Shown: positions 1 to 8,183, numbered from the stretch's first letter. The stretch is DNA of 64,000 bases from Neobacillus sp. PS3-12 (GCF_030915385.1 NZ_CP133268.1:3074001-3138000); one strand, 5' to 3'. Translations and numbers: made by a program. The notes: generated by a model not told the origin, from the letters alone.

Positions 1-436
1 TGTAGATTAAAAATTTACTGAGAGACATTCGTGCAATTCCGGCAGGTAAAGAAATAAAAGTACGAATAGCTGGTAAAATACGTGAAACAAAAACCGTGAT
101 TTCACCACGTTTATCAAACCATTTTTCAGCAGATTCTAAATGTTTTTTTGATAGGAATACATATTTTCCAAAGCGGTCGATGAATCTTTTTCCACCCCAA
201 AGCCCAACCACATATGCAATTAAAGATCCGATGATATTACCAAGAGTTCCAATTACAATAACTCCAATAATATTTAAATGGCCTGTTGAAACTAAATAGC
301 CACCAAAAGGCATAATCACTTCACTGGGAATGGGGATACAGGCACTTTCCAAAACCATTCCTAAAAGGATCCCCCAATATCCAATGGAATTGATCCAGTT
401 TATTGCTATGTCTCCCAATTGATGTAAGATACTCAC
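1..436 (-). CDS. DedA family membrane protein (partial, C-terminus cut by window edge)
   Basis: The reverse strand reads open from a GTG start at 434-436, behind a GGGTGAG ribosome site, to the window edge, so the C-terminus is missing. The N-terminal part has the DedA hallmarks: an ESxxIPIPSEV-like segment, a GxxxGxxxxY glycine-rich membrane helix, and the conserved arginine loop RILPAIRTFISLPAG. DedA proteins are polytopic inner-membrane proteins tied to membrane homeostasis and lipid-carrier flipping. About 100 bases upstream lies a TTATTAA/TTCTTAA repeat like those before the neighbouring genes, so it may belong to the same regulon (inference). Family call is firm, specific role unknown. 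Confidence 0.85.
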   Translation of the reverse strand, partial: MSILHQLGDIAINWINSIGYWGILLGMVLESACIPIPSEVIMPFGGYLVSTGHLNIIGVIVIGTLGNIIGSLIAYVVGLWGGKRFIDRFGKYVFLSKKHLESAEKWFDKRGEITVFVSRILPAIRTFISLPAGIARMSLSKFLIY

Positions 437-528
437 TTTAAACTCACCCTTATATACTTTTTTGTAAAAATCTTTGACAATACTATATAACAGTTTGCCA
501 TAATAAATGCATTTTGCAACTTAGTAAT

Positions 529-546
529 TTATTAAGTTTTTCTTAA
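529..546. promoter_or_regulatory. Direct-repeat operator candidate, dedA side
   Basis: TTATTAA (529-535) and TTCTTAA (540-546) are exactly 11 bp apart, the spacing usual for OmpR-family regulators. Related pairs stand before the genes at 816, 2749, 4198 and 8279. It sits between the divergent dedA and COG4705 genes. The rest of 437-815 is AT-rich with a short hairpin at 567-587 (AAAACCC/GGGTTTT) and no gene. Confidence 0.4.
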
Positions 547-725
547 TTTATTAACTTAAATAGAAAAAACCCCAATTCAGGGTTTTACATTGGGGGGCAA
601 CATTATAGTTCCTTTTTAGGGTAAGTACCAATATTTTCATTTGCTTAATTACTGAAAATTTATAACTAAAATGTACGATAAGCCTATTAATATCAAAATT
701 TAGAACTTAATAGACACTTAAGATA

Positions 726-745
726 CATTTAATTAATTCTTAATA
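726..745 (+). promoter_or_regulatory. Direct-repeat operator candidate before the 816 gene
   Basis: TTCTTAA at 737-743 is preceded 11 bp upstream by CATTTAA. The surrounding 21 bases match 18 of 21 with the site at 4042-4062 before the histidine kinase gene. This likeness is what marks it as a shared operator in otherwise AT-rich DNA. The regulator is inferred to be the OmpR-type protein at 5653. Confidence 0.45.
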
Positions 746-815
746 AATAAAGATAAATATTATATTATAGTTAAATTTGTTGATTTTATTGAGTAAAACA
801 GAAAGGAAGTTATGA

Positions 816-2330
816 ATGCAACAAGCAGATCAAAATAAATTGAAAATATTACTTAACAAGGTACCAGAAGTGACTATTTTTTTCTGGATCATCAAAATTT
901 TATGCACCACAGTGGGTGAAACATTTGCCGATTTTTTGAATTTCAACCTTGGATTTGGATTAACTAACACTACCATCATTATGGGAGTAGCATTTTTTAT
1001 TCTATTATTTTTTCAAATTAGAGCCACGAAATACGTTCCAGGCATCTATTGGACAACGGTTGTACTTATAAGCGTTTTTGGAACTTTGGTAACTGATAAT
1101 TTAACAGATGGTATGGGTGTACCTCTTGAACTTAGTACAGCTGTTTTCTCCGTGCTGCTAGGATTAACTTTTTTGTTTTGGTACCTTAGTGAAAAAACAC
1201 TGTCGATTCACTCGATTTTCACAAGAAAAAGAGAAGTTTTCTATTGGCTCACCATTCTTTTCACATTTGCACTGGGTACTGCGGTAGGAGATTTATATTC
1301 CGAACAACTTGGTCTTGGGTATCTTAACACAGGAATTACAGTCATTATTATCATAGCTTGTATATTCTTTGCATGGAAATTAAAACTTGATGGGGTACTA
1401 GCATTTTGGATTGCCTATATTTTGACTCGCCCGCTTGGAGCATCTTTAGGAGATTTCCTTTCTCAACCAAAGGTTAACGGTGGGATTGGTTTGGGTACAA
1501 CCTTGACTAGTGTCATTTTCCTACTAGCTATTTTAGCGATAATTGTTTTTCTTGCGGTTTCAAAAATTGATATAAATGCAAAGAGTAAAACAGCACAAAC
1601 TGACCAAACAAATGGAAATAAGAAAAATGTAATAACCCAAACCATAGTGGCACTGTGTGTTTTCTTAGTTGTTGGTATTGGGGGTTATGTGTGGAGGAGT
1701 AATAATATAGTATCTAAAAATGTTTCTTCACAAGCTACATTAGGTGGAGAATTATCTGGCTTTATTAAAATCGAAAATGACATGTTAACAGATGTAAACT
1801 CCAAAAACTACACTTCAGCTAAAAAAAGTGCTGACGATTTGGAACATCAATGGGACACATCCGAAGCGAAGCTTAGAAAAATCGATGGCACCACATGGAC
1901 GAAAATCGATGGCACAATTGACATTGTGTTAGCAGCTGCTCGTTCGGCCAATCCTGATGCCAGCAAGTGTCAAGCGGCATTAAATAATTCACTCAGTGTG
2001 CTAAACACAGCTAATAAATCAGCCGCAAATACTGCATCTTCAACAACATTAGTTGGTCAATTAACAGATTTCACGACCATTGAGAATAGTATGCTAAAAG
2101 ATGTTAACTCCAACAACTTTATTTTGGCGAAGAAAAGTGCGGATGATCTGGAACATCAATGGGATACATCAGAGCCTAAACTTAGGAAAATCGATGGCAC
2201 CACATGGACAAAAATTGATGGTACGATTGACGTTGTGTTAGCAGCTGTTCGTTCATCAAGCCCTGATGTGAGCAAATCCAAATCTGCACTTACCAAATCG
2301 CTCAGTATTATAAATGGTGTAAATAAATAG
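816..2330 (+). CDS. COG4705-type membrane protein with duplicated C-terminal domain
   Basis: A 504-residue protein. Residues 1-250 are a polytopic membrane domain of the COG4705 (uncharacterised membrane-anchored protein) type, with repeated GxxxxDxL/GDFL motifs and the segment KVPEVTIFFWIIK. It is paralogous to the 270-residue protein at 7287. A further membrane helix at about 275-295 leads into two tandem copies of a roughly 90-residue helical domain (about 309-395 and 412-501). Both copies carry KKSADDLEHQWDTSE and LRKIDGTTWTKIDGTID, and their DNA is also very alike, pointing to recent duplication. The repeat loosely recalls DUF4363 proteins (weak). It probably faces outward. Start has AAAGGAAG upstream. 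Function unknown. Confidence 0.75.
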   Translation: MQQADQNKLKILLNKVPEVTIFFWIIKILCTTVGETFADFLNFNLGFGLTNTTIIMGVAFFILLFFQIRATKYVPGIYWTTVVLISVFGTLVTDNLTDGMGVPLELSTAVFSVLLGLTFLFWYLSEKTLSIHSIFTRKREVFYWLTILFTFALGTAVGDLYSEQLGLGYLNTGITVIIIIACIFFAWKLKLDGVLAFWIAYILTRPLGASLGDFLSQPKVNGGIGLGTTLTSVIFLLAILAIIVFLAVSKIDINAKSKTAQTDQTNGNKKNVITQTIVALCVFLVVGIGGYVWRSNNIVSKNVSSQATLGGELSGFIKIENDMLTDVNSKNYTSAKKSADDLEHQWDTSEAKLRKIDGTTWTKIDGTIDIVLAAARSANPDASKCQAALNNSLSVLNTANKSAANTASSTTLVGQLTDFTTIENSMLKDVNSNNFILAKKSADDLEHQWDTSEPKLRKIDGTTWTKIDGTIDVVLAAVRSSSPDVSKSKSALTKSLSIINGVNK

Positions 2331-2392
2331 AAATCTTAAAAGCCCCTTTCATGAAAGAGGGAGGAATAAGACTAGGATTCAATGTATGAAAT

Positions 2393-2419
2393 AAAGCTGT
2401 CATAATTGGCGGCTTTTTC
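2393..2419 (+). terminator. Weak hairpin with U-run after the COG4705 gene
   Basis: AAAGCTG pairs with CGGCTTT (one mismatch) and is followed by TTTTTC. A second short hairpin (CCCCTTTC/GAAAGAGGG, 2343-2361) precedes it without a T-run. Confidence 0.45.
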
Positions 2420-2490
2420 TATTATCAAAGAAAAGTCAATGAAATCGTTAGTCTTATTATTTTTCTTTTATAATCAACGTTTTTCTGAAG

Positions 2491-2519
2491 TTCTATTTTT
2501 ACTCTTAAGAAATTCTTAA
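2491..2519 (+). promoter_or_regulatory. Triple direct repeat at 11-bp spacing
   Basis: TTCTATT (2491), CTCTTAA (2502) and TTCTTAA (2513) follow each other at exactly 11 bp. The last two also form the perfect palindrome CTTAAGAAATTCTTAAG. This is the strongest copy of the motif found upstream of several genes in the first 8.2 kb. It lies about 230 bases before the glycosyltransferase gene. Confidence 0.5.
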
Positions 2520-2544
2520 GAATGAACATGCTATTGTGGATGAT

Positions 2545-2712
2545 ATGGCAGCAATTTTATTGGTTGAGTGTTTATTTAAGATAGTAGAGGTCGTGTATAC
2601 TTGGATAACTTTATCAAAACCGACATTGAAGCAAGCTGCGGAGAAATCATACTCAGTATACCAATATGATTTGAATAACAGGCTGGTAAAAGCAGGGACA
2701 CAAGACACATAA
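2545..2712 (+). other. Possible small ORF or gene remnant (55 codons)
   Basis: An open frame starts at ATG 2545 and ends at TAA 2710-2712. The frame stays open upstream to about 2520 without a start. It encodes a hydrophobic stretch (ILLVECLFKIVEVVYTWITL) followed by a polar tail. No convincing ribosome site precedes the ATG and I do not recognise the sequence. It sits directly after the triple operator repeat, so it could be a small membrane protein in the leader of the glycosyltransferase mRNA or a decayed gene. Confidence 0.25.
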
Positions 2713-2748
2713 AAAAAGTAAGAGCATCTAAATAAGTGGGGGAGAATA

Positions 2749-3918
2749 ATGTCTATAAATAAAGAAAAAATCCTTATACTTACAGGAAATTATGGTGATG
2801 GTCATGTTCAAGTTGCCCAAGCTATATATGAAGCCATACAACTTAGATTTCCAACATTAGAACCAGTGATTATTGATTTTATGGAATACACACATCCGTA
2901 TTCCAAACATGTAAGCCGTTCTCTTTACTTCCAAGGAATTAAAAAATTTCCTAAAGTGTATGGTTATGTATACCAAAAAACACGGAGAATGAACACGATC
3001 TCTAAAATGATGAAGAAGATATTCTCTACAGGTATGGGACGAATGTTAAAGTTGATTGAGGAAGTCCATCCGACAGTTGTTGTCAGTACGTTTCCTTTAG
3101 CAGCAGCTGTTCTGTCAAAATTAAAGTCTTTAGGATTAACAGATATTCCTGCCATTACAGTCATTACGGACCATACCGATCATAGCTGCTGGATTTATCC
3201 GTATACAAATAAATATATCGTTGGCTCTGGAGTTGTCCGTGACTCTCTGATTAATTTAGGAGTAGGAGAAGAGAGAATCTCTGTTACAGGTATTCCTATT
3301 CGTCAGCTTTTTTTACAATCGCTTCAAAAAGAAACAATTTTTAAGAAACACAATTTAGATCCAAATTTGCTTACCGTATTAATAATGGGAGGCGGTTGCG
3401 GATTAATTGGCGATGGTAGTTCCACTATTAAGGAGTTTGAAAAATTACCGCAGACTGTTCAATTTATCATTGTGTGTGGACGTAACGAGAAGCTTCAAAT
3501 GAAATTAAAGGATAAGCTTCAAAATTCGAAACATCACATCCATCTCACTGGTTATATCAATAACGTTCACGAGTTAATGGCTGTTTCAAATCTCATGGTC
3601 ACGAAGCCAGGAGGAGTCTCAACGTTTGAGGCGATAGCCATGGAATTACCAATGCTTTTATATAAACCGATTCCAGGTCAAGAGCAGGATAACGCCAAAT
3701 TTCTGGTTCAATCAGGGGTAGCGATTCAAGCTATGAAGGAACGGGATTTAATTGATCACATATCCAAAATATTGAGCAATGCAGAATTACTTCAACAAAT
3801 GAGTGAAAATGCGAAAAACTTTCATCCTAAAGAATCTGCCTTTGCATCAGCAGAAGTAATTATCAGGACAATGAAGGTTCATAACAATTTACAGGATCAA
3901 TTGTTTACGTGTGGTTAA
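2749..3918 (+). CDS. MGDG synthase/UgtP-type glycosyltransferase
   Basis: A 389-residue GT28-type glycosyltransferase. The N-terminal domain opens with ILILTGNYGDGHVQVAQ, the diacylglycerol-glucosyltransferase/MGDG synthase signature. The C-terminal nucleotide-sugar domain contains MGGGCGLIGDG and KPGGVSTFEAIAMELP (about residues 285-300). Relatives such as Bacillus UgtP move glucose from UDP-glucose to diacylglycerol at the inner membrane face. Sequence details differ from UgtP, so it is probably a paralogue with another lipid acceptor or sugar. A GGGGGAG ribosome site precedes the ATG. The gene stands alone between an operator repeat and a terminator. Confidence 0.85.
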   Translation: MSINKEKILILTGNYGDGHVQVAQAIYEAIQLRFPTLEPVIIDFMEYTHPYSKHVSRSLYFQGIKKFPKVYGYVYQKTRRMNTISKMMKKIFSTGMGRMLKLIEEVHPTVVVSTFPLAAAVLSKLKSLGLTDIPAITVITDHTDHSCWIYPYTNKYIVGSGVVRDSLINLGVGEERISVTGIPIRQLFLQSLQKETIFKKHNLDPNLLTVLIMGGGCGLIGDGSSTIKEFEKLPQTVQFIIVCGRNEKLQMKLKDKLQNSKHHIHLTGYINNVHELMAVSNLMVTKPGGVSTFEAIAMELPMLLYKPIPGQEQDNAKFLVQSGVAIQAMKERDLIDHISKILSNAELLQQMSENAKNFHPKESAFASAEVIIRTMKVHNNLQDQLFTCG

Positions 3919-3986
3919 TCAATAAAAAAGGAGGAAATATCAAGCCGAGGAATGTCTGGTGTAAGAATTGATGAATTATAGACTTT

Positions 3987-4018
3987 AAAGACTTTAGTAC
4001 AAAACTTTAGTCTTTTTT
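3987..4018 (+). terminator. Terminator after the glycosyltransferase gene
   Basis: AAAGACT (3987-3993) pairs with AGTCTTT (4009-4015), followed by a T-run. Confidence 0.6.
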
Positions 4019-4041
4019 CTTCAACATTTTGATAATTAATA

Positions 4042-4072
4042 AATATTTAATGATTTCTTAATATAGTGTTTA
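4042..4072 (+). promoter_or_regulatory. Operator candidate before the two-component operon
   Basis: TATTTAA (4044-4050) and TTCTTAA (4055-4061) are 11 bp apart. Just downstream is ATAGTGTTTA (4063-4072), a 10-mer that recurs at 8174-8183 behind the same TTCTTAA motif upstream of the persulfide-protein gene. Two separate promoters sharing both elements suggest a common regulator, most simply autoregulation by the adjacent response regulator. Confidence 0.5.
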
Positions 4073-4197
4073 TCCCACATATCTAAACTTGTTTATAGCA
4101 ATATATTTATTGAGTTCAAGACACATTCATTATTTTGTATATATGTGTGATCAATTAACATATGGAAATTAATTTCATTAAAGGAAGCAGTGAGTAG

Positions 4198-5681
4198 ATG
4201 TCAATTCGTTTTAGGCTCGTTATTTCTTATTTAACCATGATTCTTGTTCCTATTGTTTTTATTATTTGTTCCGCCTTCCTAGTGGCACTGCTTTTCAGAG
4301 GGGATCTTAAAGAAATAAAAAACATCTACTTGCCGCCTGAACACAAACATGAAATATCCAAAAGTGATAAGTTACTTATCAACTTACGTATTCAAACATT
4401 GAAGAAACCAGGTGAATTTTCTAATCAAGTCTATTTAAAGAAGATAAGTAATCAATTAAAGAAAGAAGATGAGGCTGGACTCATTATTAGAAAGGGAAAT
4501 AATATTATATTTAATTCGTCATCGCTAAAGAAAGTAGACAAAGATGAGCTTCCTCTATTTGGAGTATTTGGTGATGTAAATCCAGTTGATGATATAAACA
4601 ATCAAGTTATTTCTATACAAAAAATTGATTTTTTATTTCCAAATCATGAAGAGGGAACCATTTTTTTAATTACGGAGGCAAGCAATCTTACCAAATATGT
4701 TCACTCGTTTTTCCCGCTATTATTTATTAGTCTCATTCTAATCTTAGTTATCACCAATGGGACACTTACTTACTTTGTATCAAAAAGAATCATTGTTCCT
4801 ATTAAAGAATTACAAAAGGCAGCGAAAGAAATAAAGGAAGGAAATCTCAATGTTCCAATCAAGCCTCATTCAAATGACGAATTAGGTCAACTTGCTCTAG
4901 GTTTTGATGAAATGAGAATAAGATTAAAAGAATCTATTGAGCAACAATTAGCCTATGAAGAAAACAGAAAAGAGCTGGTAGCAAATATATCACATGATCT
5001 AAAAACGCCAATTACTACTATAAAAGGATATATTGAAGGAATTCGAGATGGGGTTGCAAACACGCGGAAAAAATAAATCGTTATATTCAAACAGTTTATT
5101 CGAAGTCCATCGACTTGGATCATATGATTGATGAGCTGTTCTTATATTCAAAATTGGACTTACACCGTCTTCCATTTCATTTTGAAAAAATTCTTTTTGA
5201 CCAATATTTACAGGATTTTGTAGAAGAACTTCGTTTAGATGTAGAAGGACAAAAGGTAGAGGTAGAATTAACAATAGAAAAAAATAATAACTACGAAATA
5301 TACGGTGACAGGGAACATTTAAAACGGGTCATCATGAATATTGTCAATAATTCTTTAAAATATATAGAAAAAGATAATAAAAAGCTTTCATTTCATCTTT
5401 CTACTATAGATTCAAAAATTCTTTTTAAAATGGCAGACAATGGCCCTGGTATTGCAGAAGAAAACCTGCCGTTCATCTTTGACCGCTTTTATCGTGCAGA
5501 CATGGCGAGAGGAACTGAGAAAGGCGGAAGCGGACTTGGATTGTCCATTACAAAAAGAATTATTGAAGAACACCAAGGTAATATATGGGCAGAAAGTAAG
5601 AAAGGACAAGGCACTACTATTCTATTTACTTTGGAAAAAGCAGGTGATATAAATGAAAACCATATTAATTATAGAAGATGA
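4198..5681 (+). pseudogene. Sensor histidine kinase, one frameshift near 5065
   Basis: Full-length HisKA sensor kinase: membrane helix (residues 9-31), an extracytoplasmic domain of about 140 residues, a second helix (about 176-197), HAMP, an H-box with the phospho-acceptor in NISHDLKTP (H266), an N-box MNIVNNSLKY, and G-boxes DNGPGIAEE and GGSGLGLSI. The frame stops at 5074-5076 just after the H-box region, but resumes one frame over with the expected continuation. Adding one base in the CGGAAAAAA stretch at 5064-5072 restores it. Every catalytic motif is intact, so a sequencing error or very recent lesion is likelier than an old pseudogene. It overlaps the downstream regulator gene by 29 bases. 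Layout recalls Bacillus YrkQ (tentative). Confidence 0.8.
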
Positions 5682-6342
5682 CAAAAGCATTGCTGAGTTG
5701 GAGAGAGACTATTTAGAAATAGAGGGTTTTTCTGTTGACATTGCATTTACAGGACAGGATGGATTGAAAAAGGCATTGTTCAACGAAAAAATAGACTTAG
5801 TATTACTTGACCTTATGCTTCCCGGTACAGATGGATATCAGATCTGTAAGGAAATAAGAACTAAGAAAGATATCCCTATTCTGATGGTTTCTGCCAAAAA
5901 AGAGGATATTGATAAAATTCGAGGTTTGGGATTAGGTGCAGATGATTACGTAGTGAAACCATTTAGTCCATCCGAGCTCGTTGCAAGAGTAAAGGCACAT
6001 CTTTCGCGATATGATCGGCTCATTGGCAAGGAAATTGGGAATGAAGAGATTATGATCCGTGGTTTAAGAATTGACCAAGGTTCAAGAAAAGTATTTGTTA
6101 ACAACATTGAAGTGATCCTTACGGCAAAGGAGTTTGATATTTTAACATTTTTGGCCCTCCATCCAAATCATGTTTTTAGTAAAGAGCAATTATTTGAAAA
6201 AATATGGGGAATTGATTCATTGGGAGATATTTCTACCGTAACTGTTCATATTCGTAAAATTCGTGAAAAAATCGAAACTGAATCTTCAGATCCTCAATAT
6301 ATTGAAACTGTTTGGGGGGCAGGCTACAGATTTAAGGGATAG
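5653..6342 (+). CDS. OmpR/PhoB-family response regulator
   Basis: 229 residues. The receiver domain carries the acidic pair D9/D10, phospho-acceptor D53 (LVLLDLMLPG) and K102 (VVKPFSP). The C-terminal winged helix (about 130-228) ends in the usual ETVWGAGYRF segment. The gene starts inside the end of the kinase gene (AGGTGAT ribosome site), so the two are translationally coupled. Kinase-before-regulator order is less usual than the reverse. The 11-bp-spaced TTCTTAA repeats in front of its own operon and of four nearby units are what an OmpR-family dimer would bind, so it is the likely master regulator of the first 10.7 kb. Tentatively YrkP-like. Confidence 0.9.
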   Translation: MKTILIIEDDKSIAELERDYLEIEGFSVDIAFTGQDGLKKALFNEKIDLVLLDLMLPGTDGYQICKEIRTKKDIPILMVSAKKEDIDKIRGLGLGADDYVVKPFSPSELVARVKAHLSRYDRLIGKEIGNEEIMIRGLRIDQGSRKVFVNNIEVILTAKEFDILTFLALHPNHVFSKEQLFEKIWGIDSLGDISTVTVHIRKIREKIETESSDPQYIETVWGAGYRFKG

Positions 6343-6377
6343 AGAAAATCAATATGCAAAAAAAGGAGGGAGTTCAT

Positions 6378-6947
6378 ATGAGGGTTAATAAAGTTTTAAT
6401 TCGGGATATAGAGGTCCCAATAAAAGATGGAATAGTTCGAAGGTTAAATTTTGGAGATAAGATGTCTGTAGAGGTAGAACTGAATGTCCATCCAACAGTG
6501 GTAAACTTTGTGAATGTATCTGGATTTTTTAAAGAACGAGTAAGGATTCTAACTGAGAATGAGGCTGAAATTACAGGGAAGTTTACCATACTCACGGGAA
6601 CATCTGGTATCTTGCTAACCAGTGATAATAATGATGTAGATGTCTCAGATGAATTCAATCTTATTCCTTCTTATTCAAGTACGTTTTTCCCTAACTCGGA
6701 TCGAGAGTGCTCTCTTAATAACGAGTTAAAGTCAAAACAAATATCCGTTTTTATTACTTTTTTAACAAGCTTACTTGAGAGTGAGATAAAAGATTCAGGA
6801 AACCATGAGTTTATATTTGCAGTAGCAGAAAAGTTAAAACAAGGGCAAAGTCTCAACAACTTTGATCAATATATCATGAAAGAAATTCGTTATTTCTTGG
6901 AAGATACTATAAATGACTCAAGGTGTTTTTGCAAAGTAACTAAATAA
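6378..6947 (+). CDS. Unknown 189-residue protein after the response regulator
   Basis: I do not recognise this protein. The start at 6378 is chosen because AAAAGGAGGG lies 7 bases upstream; an in-frame ATG at 6354 lacks such a site. It begins 35 bases after the response regulator stop, so it is very likely the third gene of the operon. The N-terminal half is rich in beta-type segments (VLIRDIEVPI, MSVEVELNV, AEITGKFTILTG). The C-terminal half looks helical and ends in a Cys-containing tail (SRCFCKVTK). No signal peptide or membrane helix is seen, so it is presumably cytoplasmic. A regulator or accessory factor of the two-component system is possible, but this is only inference from position. 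Confidence 0.6.
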   Translation: MRVNKVLIRDIEVPIKDGIVRRLNFGDKMSVEVELNVHPTVVNFVNVSGFFKERVRILTENEAEITGKFTILTGTSGILLTSDNNDVDVSDEFNLIPSYSSTFFPNSDRECSLNNELKSKQISVFITFLTSLLESEIKDSGNHEFIFAVAEKLKQGQSLNNFDQYIMKEIRYFLEDTINDSRCFCKVTK

Positions 6948-7014
6948 AAGTTTGTAAAGTAGTTAAGCCACGGTCATGTTTGCTTAAGTGCTACTTCTTA
7001 AAGGAGTTTTTTCA

Positions 7015-7206
7015 ATGATTAAGCCTTTTTTAACGATTGTTGTTCCATGTTTCAATGAGGAAGAGGTATTTATAAAGACATCAAATCAATTAACAGCTGT
7101 AGTAACTGATTTAATACCGAAAGAAGGGAACTTTGTCTCTTTATTTAAATCTTATCGATTGAAGGTTATTGCCTCTAATCAATGGGGTTACATGGCTTAT
7201 AGATAA
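7015..7206 (+). pseudogene. GT2 glycosyltransferase remnant (N-terminus only)
   Basis: The first 40 residues (IVVPCFNEEEVFIKTSNQL) are the start of a family-2 glycosyltransferase of the dolichyl-phosphate-mannose synthase type (YkcC/YkoT/GtrB-like). The frame then runs into unrelated sequence and stops after 63 codons; the family needs about 300. Start at ATG 7015 has AAGGAG upstream. Unlike the single-base lesions elsewhere, most of the gene is missing, so this is a real internal deletion. In Bacillus subtilis, as I recall, the YrkP regulator controls a ykcBC operon with a similar GT2 gene, which fits this neighbourhood. Confidence 0.6.
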
Positions 7207-7286
7207 AGTTGAGGACCATTTCAAGGTAAATAAGAAGGAAAACAAAATAATAGGAAATGATTATCAACCTAGAGGAGTTATTAGAT

Positions 7287-8099
7287 ATGAATAAAGGAAT
7301 ATATCCAGAAAACACAAAACAATTACTCACCAAAGTCCCTGAAATCACAATCTATTTCTGGATCATAAAGTTATTATCAACAGCAATGGGGGAAGCAACA
7401 TCAGATTATCTCGTTTTTCATATAAATCAATATCTTGCTGTTATATTAGGCACGGTAGGATTTATTGCAGCATTAATCCTACAATTTAAAGTTAAACATT
7501 ATATACCGTGGGTTTATTGGTTTACAATCTGTATGGTTAGTATTTTTGGAACAATGGCAGCAGATGTAGCACATATTGTTCTTCTTATTCCATATTGGTT
7601 GTCTGCAGTAGTGTTTTTCCTTGCTTTAATGATTATTTTTCGGATGTGGTTTAAATTAGAAAACACCTTGTCCATTCACAGCATCTATACAAAACGCCGT
7701 GAATTATTTTATTGGGCAGCCGTACTCGCAACATTTGCAATGGGAACAGCAACAGGAGATTTAACTGCTGAAACATTTCATATGGGATTTTTAGCCTCCG
7801 GGATCATGTTCGCAATTTTGTTTGCGATTCCTGGATTATGTTTTTGGTTATTGGGAGCAAATGAAATTGCAATGTTTTGGATTGCCTATATTTTTACTCG
7901 CCCATTAGGTGCATCGTTTGCAGATTGGATTGGTAAGGAGCCAAGTACTAGTGGATTAGGATATGGAACGGGAATAGTTAGTGTGATTTTGACTATTATC
8001 ATTGTTATATTTGTTGGATATTTATCTGTAACTCATAAGGATGTTCAAGAAAAAACAAAAGTAGCTACTGAGAAATCGAATAAGCTTAAAACTGAATGA
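7287..8099 (+). CDS. COG4705-type membrane protein (short paralogue)
   Basis: 270 residues from ATG 7287, which follows GAGGAG at 9 bases; an in-frame ATG at 7257 has no proper ribosome site. It is a polytopic membrane protein with the same core as residues 1-250 of the 816 product: LTKVPEITIYFWIIKLL, STAMGEATSDYL, HSIYTKRRELFYW and FTRPLGASFADW. It lacks the duplicated C-terminal domains of that paralogue and ends in a short lysine-rich tail. About eight membrane segments are likely. Function unknown. The pair flanks the two-component system, suggesting they answer the same signal. Confidence 0.75.
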   Translation: MNKGIYPENTKQLLTKVPEITIYFWIIKLLSTAMGEATSDYLVFHINQYLAVILGTVGFIAALILQFKVKHYIPWVYWFTICMVSIFGTMAADVAHIVLLIPYWLSAVVFFLALMIIFRMWFKLENTLSIHSIYTKRRELFYWAAVLATFAMGTATGDLTAETFHMGFLASGIMFAILFAIPGLCFWLLGANEIAMFWIAYIFTRPLGASFADWIGKEPSTSGLGYGTGIVSVILTIIIVIFVGYLSVTHKDVQEKTKVATEKSNKLKTE

Positions 8100-8116
8100 G
8101 AGTGGTCATACTTGGC

Positions 8117-8147
8117 GGAGTGAGAATTGTAACTCACTCCTTTATTT
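8117..8147 (+). terminator. Terminator after the second COG4705 gene
   Basis: Perfect 8-bp stem GGAGTGAG/CTCACTCC (8117-8124, 8133-8140) followed by TTTATTT. Confidence 0.85.
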
Positions 8148-8150
8148 AAT

Positions 8151-8183
8151 TTATTTATCCGTTCTTAATTTCCATAGTGTTTA
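8151..8183 (+). promoter_or_regulatory. Operator candidate before the persulfide-protein gene
   Basis: TTCTTAA (8162-8168) with a weaker TTATTTA 11 bp upstream (8151-8157), then the 10-mer ATAGTGTTTA at 8174-8183 that also follows the kinase operon site at 4063. A possible -10 (TACAAT) lies near 8241. Confidence 0.4.

Noticed and set aside
565..600. Terminator for dedA
   Set aside because: The hairpin AAAACCC/GGGTTTT lies upstream of dedA on its own strand and has a T-run only in the reverse direction with no gene feeding it.
2505..2708. Reverse-strand open frame of 67 codons opposite the possible small ORF
   Set aside because: No ribosome site, no recognisable sequence, and it overlaps the triple operator repeat.
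5064..5076. Programmed frameshift in the kinase gene
   Set aside because: No slippery X-XXY-YYZ heptamer with a following structure is seen; and five other genes carry similar single-base lesions, so sequencing error is simpler.
4999..5274. Reverse-strand frame of 91 codons inside the kinase gene
   Set aside because: It only spans the frameshift region and has no conserved content; the forward kinase explains the sequence.
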